Shown here one piece after another: positions 1-13,196 of a DNA stretch of 64,000 nucleotides. The position numbers and the translations under genes are program-made. Each line of letters starts with the position of its first letter. The stretch's first letter is position 1. This DNA comes from Laguncularia racemosa (taxonomy: Eukaryota; Streptophyta; Magnoliopsida; Myrtales; Combretaceae): assembly GCA_037954665.1 (NCBI GenBank), contig JBBMOL010000023.1, forward strand, positions 3,906,001 to 3,970,000, in the 5' to 3' direction. The notes under the pieces were generated by a model. That model did no database searches and was not told the origin of the DNA. It saw nothing but the letters and a program-made list of their open reading frames with translations.

Positions 1-2550
1 ACTAACATGATTATATTGGTGCTTGTGTTCTTTATGTACACATCTAAATATAATGTATACAACTATGAAAGAGAGAAAATTTTCTTGGTCAAGAAGTACA
101 TAGGTAGAAACATGGCAATGTTTTCACCCGTGTTAACCATCTCACTTTGCTAGTGAGATACATGGGTAGGAATATACTCGTGTTCCCACCTATGTTGTTT
201 CTATCTTTTGCTAAAATGATTTTTTTTACCAATTTTTTATTTCCAACATTTTTTTATTAACAAAATGACTAAAATTAAATTAGTTTAGTTTATTTAGAGC
301 CTTAAACGTATATTGTTTATGGTGTTTAACCAAGTTTGGAGTTTAAGAGAATTAAGATCATAAGGAAATCATGATGTTAGGTATGTGTATATTATGCTTA
401 TTGGTTGTACTTGTTAGGATAGAATAGAAAATGAAGTTAATATACATCTAACTTATAAATGATTGTTGCTTATACTTGGTTAGGCTTAAAGGACCAAGAG
501 TATTGGTGATCTCAAGATAGCACCCTTGATGATCAGTATATGATGGTATCTCAAGTGGAGTTGTGCATTGAAATGATTTAGGTGATTCATAAGCTCATAG
601 ATGTTGGGGAGTGCCTAATGTTGTATATGTGTATATATATATTTGTACTTAAGATCTTATGTTACCTCGAGTCTTATGACAACAAAACCATGTCATATGT
701 AACGAACATAAAATGAATTTAATATACATCTGGCTCATAAATGATTGTTGTTTGTACTTAATTGGGCTTAAGGGACTAGGAGTATCGGTGATCTCGAGGC
801 AACACCCCAATGATCAATGTGTGATGGTGTCTCATGTGAAGTTGTGCATCAAAATGACGTTGGTAGATTTAAGTGACTTATGGACTCTTGGACGTTAAGG
901 ACTACCTAACATTTTATATGTATATTATATATATATATATTTGTACTTGAGGAGTTATAGTACCTCAAGTCTTAGGATGCCAAAACTACGTCGTATGTAA
1001 TGACTAAACTCAAGATAAGTAACTAGTTGTTGTGATAGGTATATTACATTTTTGCTTGTGAATTTGTGTTTACATGGCATGTGCATGTGGTTATTGGTAT
1101 ACTCATATTAGGCAAAAAGTCACCCCTTTTGGGGATTTTTTTTTTTCCAATTGCAAGTACGTCTAATGAAGTGGTAATTTATGATAACATAAGTGGGGAT
1201 TCTTATGTGAGGGATGACATTGAGTATTATTAGTACTACGACGATTAGATCTTGTGGAAGAAGATGAAGAATTAGTATAAGCACCTTTATTATGCTATTT
1301 ATGTGTGGAGTTAGAATTTAGTTAATATAGTTTGTAGATCTGTTTCTATATTGTTGTTAGTTAGAAGTCAGTTTAGCAGAAGCGATGGGCTTTAGTGCCT
1401 TTAGATAGTTATTGTTGCTCCTATGTTTGTGGTTGTAGGGTGAGACTCACTAGAGCCACATGTTATAGTAATGTGAAGAGATTAATTGTTTTATGGTTGA
1501 AGTTATTACAAATCTTAGAATTTATAGTTGTTTTTAAGCCTTTGCATGTTATTACATTGTGATGATACATAGTAAACTGCATTTGTTTTAAGTTCTAGGA
1601 CATTATATTACAGTTCATAATTGACTCTAGGATCATCATACATGTTTATTACATGTAAGTTCTTTTTGGATTGAAAAAGCAAAATCAATTATCACACATA
1701 AACCCATCGAGGATTATAGTTCTCATATGATATAACTAATTAAAAACCAAAAATAGAAGATATAAGATCTTTTATCATCTCTTTTAATTCTTGTCACTAG
1801 CAGTGAGTTTTTTCACCTTCTTTATTATAATTATTTCTTGACTTAGCTTTTAAATTTAATTTGGCAATTCTATAATGTTGTCATTCAAAAGTGATGGCAT
1901 CTTGTTACTACTTTCCAATTACTATAAAGTTTTTTGAATTACAGTAAAAATAAAACCTATTAATAGTAAAAGAAATTCATAAACGATCGCTATAAAGTTG
2001 TCAACAGCCTTTATGAAAACCTATTAATAGTTTTTTGTAACAGTAAATCACTTCTAAATAACAATAAAAATAAATTCTATTAATAGTTTAACAATTTGTC
2101 CATAGTAATAGTATAATGTTGCCATTAGAATTTTCCATTTAATTTTTGTAATCATATACTTCTTTAAATCCCTTTAATCAATTTCACATCTTGCATCAAA
2201 GTAAGCCAATTAGTTTAACCCTAACCCCAATTGGGTAGGCAAACTAAATTAACCTATAACCCTTTTGAATTGCTTTAATGATAATTCTAAAAGTGATTGT
2301 GCTACTATCTCACTATAGTTGTCTCCGATGCACTTTTATAATTTAAGCAATGTGATTATAGCCTATTCACTTTATTAAATGAAATAAAGTTGTAATGTAA
2401 TATTATAATTAGGCAATAGAATAAACGTGTAATAAAATTATCATATGTTTATTTTGATTTTAATGATGGATTTTAGGGGGGTGGGGAGAGGGTGGGGGTG
2501 GGGAATCAACTTTAGTATTGAATTGCAATTCATAGGTTTAAGTAATAAAC
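1..2550. repeat. LTR-like repeat unit A
   Basis: First copy of a roughly 2.2-kb unit whose second copy starts near 2551; the clearest match begins at 361 (compare 2551) and continues to about 2060. Inside it a subrepeat of about 280 bp occurs twice (from about 431 and 711). The subrepeat is recognisably related to the middle of the LTRs of the Gypsy element at 13501-21548 (compare 13660-13800 and 20730-20880). Bases 61-200 also resemble the repeated short motif at 20180-20420 of that LTR. No coding frame of note. I read this as LTR sequence of a related, older Gypsy element. A G-rich patch lies at 2477-2504. Which internal region belonged to it is not visible. Confidence 0.55.
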
Positions 2551-4255
2551 AAAGGAAATCGTGATGTTAGATATGTGTATATTATGCTTATTAGTTGTAC
2601 TTGTTGGGATAGAACTGAAAATGAAGTTAATATACATCCGACTTATAAATAATTGTTAACTATATTTAGTTGGGCTCAAAGGACCAGGAGTATTGATGAT
2701 CTCAAGGTGGCACCCCGATGATTGGTGTGTGAAGGTGTCTTAAGTGGAGTCATACATCGAAATGATTTGGATATATTTAGGTGACTCATAGACTCATGGA
2801 CGTTGGGGAGTACCTAATGTTGTCTATGCATAAATTATATATTTGTACTCAAGATCTTATATTACCTTGAGTCTGAGGACACCAAAACCATATCATATGT
2901 AATGAACTTAAAAATGAAGTTAATGTACATTTGGCTTATAAATGATTATTGCTTGTACTTGGTTAGGCTCAAGGGACTAGGAGTATCGGTGATCTTGGGG
3001 CGGCACTCCAATGATTAGTGTGTGATAGTGTCCTAAGTGGAGTTGTACATTGAAATGATTTGGGTAGATTTAAGTGACTTATGGACTTTAGGACATTAGG
3101 GAGTACCTAACGTTGTATATGTATATATTATATATATATTTGCACTAGGGGTCTTATGTTACCTCGAGTCTTAGGATGCCAAAACCATGTCATATGTAAT
3201 GACTAAACTCAATATAAGTAACTAGTTGTTGTGATAGGTATATTGCATTCTTACTTGGTATACTCATACTAGGCAATAACTCACCCCTTTGGGGGAATTT
3301 TATTTTTAGTTGCAAGTACATCTACTGAAGTGGTAATTTATGATGAGTTAGGTGAGGGTTTTTATTTGGGGGATGATGTTGATTATTATTACTACTATGG
3401 GGATTAGAACTTGTGGAAGAAGGTCAAGACTTAGTATGAGTACCTTTATTATGTTGTTTATGCATGAGGTTAGACTTTAGTTAATATAGTTTGTGGATTA
3501 GTTTCTATGTTGTTGTTAGTTAGATGTCAATTTAGTAGGAGCAATGGGCTCTAGTGCCTTTAGATAGTTATTGTTGCTCCTATGTTTATAGTTGTAGGGT
3601 GACATTCACTAGAGCCACATGTTACTGTCATGTGAAGAGATTAATTGTTTTATGGTTGAAGTTATTACAAATCTTGGAATTTATAATTGTTTCTAAGCCT
3701 TTGCATGTTATCACATTATGATGATATATGGTGGAATATATTTGTTTTAAGTTCTAGGACATTATATTATAGTTTATAATGGACTCTAGGATCATCACAT
3801 GTGTTTATTACATGTAAGTTCTTTTTTTATTGGAAAAACAAAACCAATTATCACACATAAAGCCATCAAGGATTATAGTTCTTATATGATATAATTGATT
3901 GAAAACCAAAAACAAAAGAAATATGGTTTTTTATCATCACTTTTAATTCTTGTCACTTGTAGTGAGTTTTTTTTTTTTCGCTTTCTTTATTATAATTATT
4001 GCTTGACTTTGTTTTTTAATTTAATTTGTGCAATTCTACAGTGTCGTCATTCAAAAGAGACAGTACCTTGTTGTTACTTTCCAATTACTATAAAGTTTTT
4101 TGAATCATACTAAAAATAAGACCCATTAATAATAAAAAGAATTCGTATATTGTCTTTATGAAGTTGTCAACAGCCTTTATGAAAACCTATTGATAGTTTT
4201 TTGTAATAGTAAATAACTCCTAAATAATAATAAAAGTAAATTCTATTAACAATTT
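2551..4255. repeat. LTR-like repeat unit B, cut by Copia insertion
   Basis: Second copy of the unit, offset by about 2.16-2.19 kb from unit A and similar along its whole length, including the two 280-bp subrepeats (from about 2621 and 2913). It stops abruptly at 4255 where the Copia 5' LTR begins, inside a stretch that in unit A continues past 2090. The missing continuation does not reappear right of the Copia element, because that side is fused to another Gypsy LTR at 13501. The small frame at 3895-4113 is chance. Confidence 0.55.
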
Positions 4256-5815
4256 TGTTATGATCTCTCAAAATATTTTGATGATAACAAAAAGTACTAA
4301 ATGTTTTTAATAAATTTCATTGTATTTACAATTTGAACTAAGAGTAAGAAGGAAAGCTACATTGTTACTAATTACTCAAAAGATAAGTCAAAAAGTGTTA
4401 CTGTTACAAGTTTATATAAACAAAACAAATATATATATATATATATATCAACGAACTCAAAAGATAAGTTAGAAGGTGTTACTGTTACGAGTTCGTATAA
4501 ACATAACAGTTTTATATATCAATGTAAGTTGGTTAAGCTTTAATCTTGAAGACCCAACTCTACTTATTGAAAATATTTTGGTAACATATTCAATTCGTTT
4601 CACTGAAGTAGGAAAATATCCATAGGGATCTAAGTGTTTAATTTTGGAATTAAGAAATTAAATCATTCATGATTAATTTTATATCTAATTCTGCTACAAG
4701 AAGATCAATATTTGGATAATATGTTTTTTACTAAAATAAGAAAATATCCATGGAAATCTAAGTGATTAATTTTGGAATTAGAAGATTTAGTTAAATCATG
4801 ATTAATTCATAATTGATCTCGTATATCTGGTAATGCTACAAGGAGATCAAAATTAAAAAGATTACGTCAGAGATTACATACCTTCGTGACCCAAAGGATG
4901 AGAGAAAGAGTTCTTGAACATTCTTCAAAATAAGATTTTATGAATTAATTAAAGTGATTGATTTCATCAATCGATTTTATGCAAATAAGATCTATCTCAA
5001 TATAAAGATGAATATGATAGAATTTCTATAACATATTATGAAAGGTATCAAATTTAAGTTTCAAAATCTTGCAAATATCTATAAATCTCTTGAGATAATT
5101 CTCAAAGCATTCAAAGTAAGATCATGGTGACAAACTTCCTAGTTAATGACAGATTAATAATGAAGTCATTACATTTTCTGTGTTTAAATAGAAGAGAAAT
5201 CAGAAGATTCAAAGAAAGAAGAAAATACAGAACTGTACAATATTCGTTTATTATAAAAAGAGTATCATTAGAACTCAAAGACTAACTCAGAAGCTACTCT
5301 ATCTTTTACATATTTTCATATTACACTCAAATCAATTTTTGGAGGATATAAATTCTCATTTCCTCTTTCGTTTTTTATAATTCTTGAAAGCTAGATACGT
5401 GTATTAGTGAGAGGCTACTTGTAACTCTGTAGATCTGTGAATAGTCTTAACGATAAGCTAGATAAGCAAAGCAGGGTGTTTTTGAAGCCAAGGTGTTGGT
5501 AGAATGATTGTAATGTCTCAAATTCATATTGGATTAGTGGAACGATACCGGTGTGGAAAACCGGGTCCCTAATGGTAAAGCTGGAAGAGAGGACTAATGC
5601 TTATGGCAGAACCTCTATAAATAGTTTGCCCGATTCTCTTCTCTTTATCTTTTAATTTCCATTCTATAATAGCTTATAATTGTTTATAAATATTTGTTTT
5701 CACACCATAATTAAATTAAATAGTCAAAGGGGTTGCTTTTAACTAGCAATTTTTTAAAAGAATTTAGCAAGCAATCAATTCATCCCTCCCCTCTTGATTA
5801 CTTAATTTGTGACTA
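4256..5815 (+). repeat. Copia 5' LTR
   Basis: Starts with TGTTATGATC at the end of unit B and runs to just before the primer-binding site at 5821; the 3' end lacks a clean CA, so it is placed within a few bases. The first 300 bp match 13197-13500. It contains two internal direct repeats (about 4375-4440 with 4450-4512, and about 4606-4715 with 4733-4850) and a (TA)n tract near 4430-4448. The C-rich stretch near 5785 followed by the primer site is the usual Sirevirus LTR end. Confidence 0.75.
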
Positions 5816-5820
5816 ATAAT

Positions 5821-5832
5821 TGGTATCAGAGC
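5821..5832 (+). other. Copia primer-binding site (initiator Met tRNA)
   Basis: TGGTATCAGAGC lies directly after the 5' LTR. This is the standard plant retrotransposon complement to the 3' end of initiator methionine tRNA, where reverse transcription starts. Confidence 0.9.
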
Positions 5833-5865
5833 AGGGACTCTAATAATACTTGAGTTCAAGATCCT

Positions 5866-7757
5866 ATGGCTGAAAACAGTATTTCTATTTCTACAAATCA
5901 TGCTCTTTACTTTGGTGGTACTAATTTTGGTTATTGGAAATTTAGGATAAAAACTTACATCAAGACAGCAGACTTTAACTCATGGGAAATCATACAATTT
6001 GGAGATAAAACTGTCAAAGAAGATGGAGATTAGACTATGACAAAAGCTGATAAAAGAAAGCTTGAAAAGAATCATCAAGTTAAGAACTTGTTACTTGCTA
6101 CAATAGCTCATTCAGAATATTACTTGATCTCTTCTTACAAGACTACGAAAGAAATTTGGGACACACTTTATGAAACTCATGAAGGTACATTGACAATCAA
6201 AGATACTAAGATTAACTCATTAATGTAGGAATATGAGTTGTTTTGGTTTAAACCTGATGAAAATATTAAGGAAGCTTTCAATCGTTTTACAGCAATTACA
6301 AATCAATTATCTTTACTCAATCATAAATTGAAATATGCCAACCTTATATGAAAAATTCTAATAATCTTGCCCAGATTGTGGGATGCTAAAAAGACTGATC
6401 AAAGAAGCTCAAGACTTGAACAAACTGACATTAAGCCAGCTGAGAGAAAAACTAATGGCATATGAATCTCACATTAGGCATACTTCTGATCAAGACAATA
6501 GCAAAAGGACCATAGCATTTAAAGTTAGAGAAAACAATTTTGATATAAAAGCAAAAAGTGATGAGGATAAAGACATAAACTTGTTAGCTAAACATCACAG
6601 TAAATTTCTAAAAAGAAAAGGAAAGAAAAAGTCATTTAATAAAAGGTTAAGTTCTAACCATGGAAATTTTGATATAGGAAAAGGTTATAAAGAAAAGGAA
6701 GAAAATAAAGAGAAAAAGAAGGAACTGATATGTTATGAATGCAAGAAACGAAGTTATATAAATTGTGAATGTCTGATGCTTATCAAGAAACTTTAGAAGT
6801 ACAAAAAGAAATGTAAAGCACTGTTATCAATGTAGAGTGACTTAGAAGACTTAGAAACCGATATAGAGAATTTTAAAGATGAAGATGAGGAAGCAAACAT
6901 GTATTTAATGGCAATGTCTGAGGCACATTCCAATTCTGAAATAGAAGAGGATTTACTCGATAGTGTTTATGCTGAGATTAAAAAATTGTTAAATGCATTG
7001 ACTAAAGCAGATGTTAAAATTAACAAACTTAATTTAGAAAATAGAACTTCAGTTGATGAGAAAAATGCGCTGACTCAAACGGATGCACTCTTAATTAATG
7101 AGATTAACATATTAAAAACTAATTTTGAAGTTCTACATATTAATAATAATAATCTATGTATATCAAAGAATGCTTTAACGGATGAGAATGTTCTATTAAG
7201 AAAAGAAATTAAAGATCTTAAAGTTAGAATAAATGAACTTTCTCAAACAATTGACAATGCACTTAGTAAATTCAGTGAAAGTGATAAAAAATTATAAATG
7301 TTAATTTCTACTCAAAGAATTGAAAACTCAAAAGCAAGTTTAAGATATAATAAGGCGAAAGCTCAAATGTTGTAAAAATGATTGTTTTTGTTAAATCAAA
7401 TAAAACTCTAATTCAAAAGAATGATGAAAATAATAAAAATAAAGACAAAGGCAAAGTTGTGACACAAAACAAAAGGTACATTAGAAGATACCCAGATCAA
7501 AATAGAAAAAATTCTATTAAGGGAAATAACAAGAAACTGGTCAAAAGGTGTCATGATCATTGGCAACTAAGATAGGTAAGTAACCAATATAATGCAACTA
7601 ATACCAATGCTTGTTTCTTTTGTAACAAGTTGGGGCATATTGAAAAGCATTGTTATTATAAAAATAACAAGGTCAGTCTAAATCAAGTGAATCAACTTAA
7701 TAACACGAGCTTGAATTTTAAAGGGTCTAAGCTTATTTGGGTTCCAAAAAATGTATG
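5866..7757 (+). pseudogene. Copia gag remnant
   Basis: Begins at ATG 5866 with the Gag N-terminal pattern YFGGTNFGYWK, the usual start of Copia Gag (UBN2-type) proteins. The frame is broken by stops after about 54 codons (TAG at a W position), at 6226 (TAG), near 6350 (TGA) and later. Lysine-rich 6383-6796 ends in a degenerate zinc knuckle that has C-Y-E-C but lacks the normal GH spacing. 6899-7297 encodes a coiled-coil-like acidic stretch. A better knuckle, CFFCNKLGHIEKHC, lies at about 7609-7650. Gag would form the virus-like particle and bind RNA. No intact product is possible. Confidence 0.8.
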
Positions 7758-7800
7758 ATCCTTTTTCTAGTGATTGTAGGAACACGAAGCACAACTTAAG

Positions 7801-10800
7801 GGTACGTGGTATCTCGATAGTGAATGTTTACGTCATATGACTGGTGATGTTTCATTGTTCACTAGCCTTGAGTGGAAAGAAAAAGGATACATGAAGTTTG
7901 GTGATAATAGTAAGGGAAGAATCATCGCAACTAGTAACATTAGCATTCCCCCTTTCATAATTAAAAATGTATATTTGGTACAAGGTTTGAAGCATAATTT
8001 AATAAGTATTAGTCAACTTTGTGATAAAGGATATAAAATGATTTTTTATCAAAATAAGGTCACAACATATAATAAAGACAATATAAAACTCTTTAAAGGC
8101 TATAGGAAAAAAAATATTTATCTAATTGAACTTGCTAAAGTGGATGCTGAAAATTGCTTTTTGTCTATCAATGATAGTATTTGTCGTTAGCATAGAAAGT
8201 TAGGACATGTTAGTTTTACACAATTAGAGAATTTATCAAAAAATAACCTAATTAATGGCTTGCCAAAATTGAATATTATAGAGGATATTTGTTGTACTAC
8301 ATGTTTGAAAAATAAAATGGTATTTGTTTCTCATAAGAGTAAAAATGTTATCTCAACCAAAAGGCCATTGGAACTATTGCATTTAGATTTATTTAGCCCA
8401 ACACAAACCTTAAGTTTATGCGGTAACAAATATGGATTTGTAATAGTTGATGACTTTTCTAAATACACTTGGGTTTTATCTTTACGATATAAAAGTGATG
8501 CCTACAAATCCTTTGAAAAATTTTCAAAACAAGTTCAAAATGAAAAAAGATATTCCATTATCAGTCTAAGGATTGATCATGGGAAAGAGTTTGAAAATAA
8601 CAACTTTAACAAATTTTGGCATCACACATTTTTCTGCCCCCTAAACTCCACAACAAAATGGAGTAGTTGAGCGTAAAAATAAAACAATCCAACAAATGAC
8701 ATGCACTAAACGAAAGTGGTATAGCACAATATTTTTGGACTGAAGTCATTTCAACTGCGTGCTACATCATTAATTGTGTTTATGTAAGGCCTTTAACTAG
8801 AAAAACATCATATGCAATTTTTAAAGGAAGGAAACCTAAAGTTTCCTATTTTCATGTTTTTGGAAGCATGTGTTTTGTAAAGAAAACAAGTATAGCTTTA
8901 GGAAAATTTGACGAAAGAGTTAACGAAGCCATTTCTTAAGATACTCAATCAATAGTAAAGCTTATCGTGTATTTAACAAGATTTCTATAATAGTTGAAGA
9001 ATCTATAAATGTAAGATTTGTTGAAGAAGAAATAATAAATGCTGTTAATGATGAAAACTTGATCATATCCAAAAGAGATGTTGAAAATATTTCCTCTGCA
9101 TCAAGCATAAAAATTAAAGAAAATCAGAACACAGAGTCCAATACATCAAGTACATTTAGAGAAAAAATTAACTTAGAAGATAACTTAAAAGATGAATTAG
9201 AAGGTAGTTTAGAAGACAAATCAGAACCTACCCAGGAACGTATTCATCCATCCAAGTCTACAAGAATTCAATCCAATCATCCCATAAAACAGATAATAGG
9301 TGATGTTCAATCAGGAATTAGGACTAGAGCTAGTTATAAGGACATAGAAAATCATTTTGTATTATTATCTGAAATTGAACCATCTTAAATAGAAAAAGCT
9401 CCAGTTGATAACAATTGGATAGATGGTATGCGGGAAGAGATAAACCAATTTCAAAGAAACCAAGTATGGTCATTAATGCCAAGATCAAAAGATAAATCCA
9501 TAATAGGAACTAAATGGGTATTCAAAAATAGATTAGATGAACATGGAAAAGTTGTTAGAAATAAGGTTAGGCTAGTTGCAAAAGGATACTCTCAAGAAGA
9601 AGGCATAGATTATGATGAGACCTATGCACCTATAGTAAGATTATAGGCAATTAGGCTATTATTATCTTATGCATATCTAAAGAATTTTAAACTATTTCAA
9701 TTTGACGTTAAAAGCACCTTCCTAAATGGTCATATTAAGGAGAAGTTTAAATAAAACAACCACCCAGATTTGAAGATCCGTTTAAGGTAAATTATGTTTA
9801 CAAACTTACAAAGGCCTTATATGGATTAAAACATCCTAAAGCATGGTATGAACGACTTAGTCAATTTTTAATTAAGAATAGATTCAAAAGAGGAAAAGTG
9901 GGTACTACATTATTCTTAAAACATTATGACAATAATATTCTAATAGTATAGATATATGTAGATGATATTGTATTTGGTTCTACTAATGAAGAATATTGCA
10001 ACATGTTTTCTAAGATGATGCAGCAGAGTTTGAAATGTCACTAATGGGAGAACTCAACTTCTTTCTTGGACTCCAAATAAAGCAAACAGAGGATGGTATA
10101 TTTGTACATCAAGAAAAGTACACCAATCAAATATTAAAAAATTTTAATTTTGAAAATATCAAAGGTGTAAAGACTCCTATATCAATTCAACAAGGTTAGA
10201 TGTTGATTCAGAAGGTAAACAGGCAAATCATAAGCTTTATAGAAGTTTAATCAGTTCCCTATAGTACTTAACCGCTTCCCGTCCTGACATATTATTTAGT
10301 GTTTGTTTGTGTGCTCGTTTTCAAAGTAATCCTACTGAAACGCATTTAGCTGTAATAAAAAAGAATCTTCAAATACATTGTACATACTATTAATTTGGGT
10401 ATCCGGTATCCAAGTACATATAGTACTTGTTAATTTCTAAGGGACAAGTTAGTTTCTTGGTCCTTTAAGAAACAAAACTCGGTTGCACTTTCTACTGTTG
10501 AAGCTAAATACGTTTCTATAGGAAATTGTTGTACATATATGTTATGGATGAAACAACAATTGATGGATTATAGCGTAGTATTTAAAAATATACCAATAAA
10601 ATGTAACAATACTAGTGCAATTAATTTAACAAAAAATCTAGTGCATCATTCTAGATCTAAACATATAGAAGTTAGATATCATTTTATTAGGGATCATGTA
10701 AATAATAGAGAAATAAATATTAAATGTGTTTCAACTGAAAATCAATTGGCTGACATTTTCACCGAACCATTAGATAAAATAAATTTTGAATATATTAGAA

Positions 10801-10829
10801 ATGAAATTAGTATTTGTTACCCATTTTAG
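7801..10829 (+). pseudogene. Copia pol remnant (PR-INT-RT-RNase H)
   Basis: Domains in Copia order. Protease near 7810-7850 has WYLDSE where D-S-G is expected, so the catalytic motif is altered. A GAG-pre-integrase motif (HRKLGH) follows at 8190. The integrase core is at 8370-8930 (LDLFSP, VIVDDFSKY, then a D-H-G-K-E-F block). Reverse transcriptase spans 9420-10200: W-V-F-K and R-L-V-A-K-G-Y at 9510-9600, and the catalytic YVDDIVFGS near 9955. RNase H and its tail occupy 10440-10829, with SRSKHIEVRYHFIRD and LADIFTEPL. Stops and frameshifts (for example 8188, 8660, 9643, 9948) break it throughout. Several stops are TAG at conserved W or Q positions. Confidence 0.85.
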
Positions 10830-11016
10830 TTATAACTGATAAAATAATAATAATTAAAAAAAAGGATCTAATTTTTGTTTTTTCTAATTCTTTTAAAATT
10901 TCAATTTAAGTCATTCTCTCTCTCTCTCCCCCCCACACTTTGCTCTCATTCTCGAGTGTATCAATAGTCATTGTTCTTCACCATCATCTTCATCTCTCTC
11001 TCTAACCAAAATCACA
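10830..11016 (+). other. Spacer between Copia pol and the 3' ORF
   Basis: Short non-coding stretch holding a (TC)n tract at about 10915-10928 followed by a C run, and a second TC tract near 10993. Pyrimidine-rich tracts ahead of the extra ORF could be part of a splice acceptor or leader for a subgenomic message; this is inference only. Confidence 0.35.
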
Positions 11017-12760
11017 ATGGTGTCTAGAAGATTAAATAGAATACAAAATCGAACTTTTAAGACCAAAACTTCCTCCAAAACCATCGATATTGTTGATGAA
11101 CCCATGGATTCGGAAAAGATAGTGAGTCAAAATCAAAACCCTCAAACCAAAAAATTAGAGAATCAAAAGATGAATGTCAAGGAAAAGAATGAAAAGATTG
11201 ATGAAAGTGAAACTCGGAAAGTTTCTTAGAAGGTCAGTTCATATAAGGATGAAGGAACTGAAAAATCAAAATCTGAAGGTGAGGCCTCAGTACACAAAGA
11301 TCAAGAACCCTCTATGCAAAAGAAGAAAGCAAAACCTACAAAGAAACATGCACTTGGATAGCATAAAAGAAACATAGGGCTTTCAAGAAAGAGCATTTTG
11401 TAAAGGTAGATATTACTAAATCCTCTTATTTAGATTTCAATTTCTTCAAAAAGAATGGTTTCTATTGGAATGAATTTCTAGATCGTATAGGATGTAGTAA
11501 GCTGTGCGATTTAAGTGTAATTGTGTTTAGTGAACTAGTTGTTGAATTTTATGATAATTTAGATGAGTCTCAAAGGGATATGTGGAGTTCAAAAATATTA
11601 GAAAAGAAAATTCAGATTTTGAAGGAGGATATCGTGAACTATTTTGGCCTAGTTAGTGTAAATGATGATCTTAATGTATACAAGATAAGTAAGGATGAAT
11701 TTTTTGTAGAATTGAATGATGGAGTTGAAGTATCAAAAGGAAAGGATTTGTTTGTTCTTGATTTTGAGTTGATAGTTAGAATCTTACATAAAATAGTGAT
11801 TAGTTGTATCTTGCCTAAGAAAGGAAGTACAACTACAATGACTAAAGAAGATGCTCTAATCATTTTGGCAATGAAAAAGAAAATATCAATAGATATTGCT
11901 ACACAAATGGTTAAACATCTATGGAGAAACAAAAGGCACATGCCGTATGGAAGTGTGCTCATGAAACTCTTTGAGTTTAAAAAGATTAAAATACCAAATG
12001 TTTCTAAAGCATCTCAACCAATTAAGAAAATTAGAGAAATGGTTTTTAAACATACGAGTATTTTAGTCAAAAACAAACCATGGTATGCCAATGACAATAC
12101 TCATTATGTGTACTCTAAACACAAAAGAAGAAAGTTGGAGATGGAGAAATTGAACGCACAAACCGAGGAGGAGACAAATGAAAATGAGAGTGAATAAGAT
12201 AAGAAACGAAGGAAAGGGAAGGAACCAATTACATATGTCAAGAAAACAAAGAGCATTAATTTGCAACCAATGACAAGAGGAAAGTTCCAAATCAAAGAAG
12301 GAGGAAATGCAAGGGATGATTCCAACTTTGACTAAGAAAATGAATCAGAACCCACTATTCTTAAAGAGAAGGAAACTTAAGGAGCTTCTACAAGCTCTGA
12401 TTTTAAGACCTTCCAAGTCAATCTAAAATTAGAACTTGAGAAGATAATTGACGAAAAATTGAAAAGCTTCACAAAAAATCAAATTTCAATTCTAATGGAT
12501 AAATTAGAAGACTTATCACTCCTTGTGTCCAACAAACTTGATAGGTTCTTCAGTCAATCAGAGAAAGCATTCCTACCTAAATCCTCTTCTTCTCCTAAGC
12601 ATAATTCTAAACTAGAACCTAATCCTTTTGAACCTCATTCTGAACATGAGGAAATCAAAAGAGCATATTATTCTCAGTTTTCGAAGAGTCCTAAAACAAC
12701 TCAAGTTTAAGATCAATCTATTGAACTACTAGAACAAAGAACTCAACTTGAACCGAATGA
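11017..12760 (+). pseudogene. Env-position ORF of the Copia element, degraded
   Basis: Three consecutive open stretches (11017-11229, 11523-12197, 12459-12710) with stops and shifts between them form one former long ORF after RNase H. The central part (224 codons) has the order ILPKKGS, then an A-L-I-I-L block, then MPYGSVLMKLFEF. That is the pattern I associate with the plant-transposon domain found in ORFs downstream of pol in Sireviruses and some Gypsy elements. The ends are lysine/glutamate/serine-rich and low in complexity. I see no obvious transmembrane segment in the visible frames, so calling it an envelope is not supported by sequence. Its function in the family is unknown. Confidence 0.6.
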
Positions 12761-13181
12761 AGGATAGCACGTTCTCTTTTAATCTACTCCGTATGATTCA
12801 AAGAGCAAAACTTCTAGGCCTCACAGAAGATTCAAAAGATGTGCAATAAAGAAGAAGTAGAATCACTTAAGAACTTATTCTCATCTAACTTGATTTCAAA
12901 GACTTGTTTTTAGCTTCATTGATGAATATGTTCACATTTTATATGTTTTCTAGTCTTTAAAGATTCTGATATATATCGAATCTTATACTGATTTTCTACA
13001 ATAGTACATTGAGAGGGAGTTTTATTTTTGATGATATCAAAAAGAGGGAGAAATATAGAACTGTGATACTGGGAGTGCTAAATAATGATTACTATGAAGT
13101 ATTCAAAACTAACTAAATTTGCAACTACTATTTCTTTTTTTTTTTTTTGTTTGTTTTATGAGAAAGGGAATTGCTATCATC

Positions 13182-13195
13182 AAAAGGGGGGAGAA
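13182..13195 (+). other. Copia polypurine tract
   Basis: AAAAGGGGGGAGAA sits directly before the start of the 3' LTR, where plus-strand DNA synthesis is primed. Confidence 0.75.
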
Positions 13196-13196
13196 A

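Noticed and set aside
11639..12325. Three minus-strand ORFs opposite the Copia 3' ORF
   Set aside because: Shadows of the plus-strand remnant; Phe/Leu/Ser-rich as expected from the complement of Lys/Glu-rich coding sequence.
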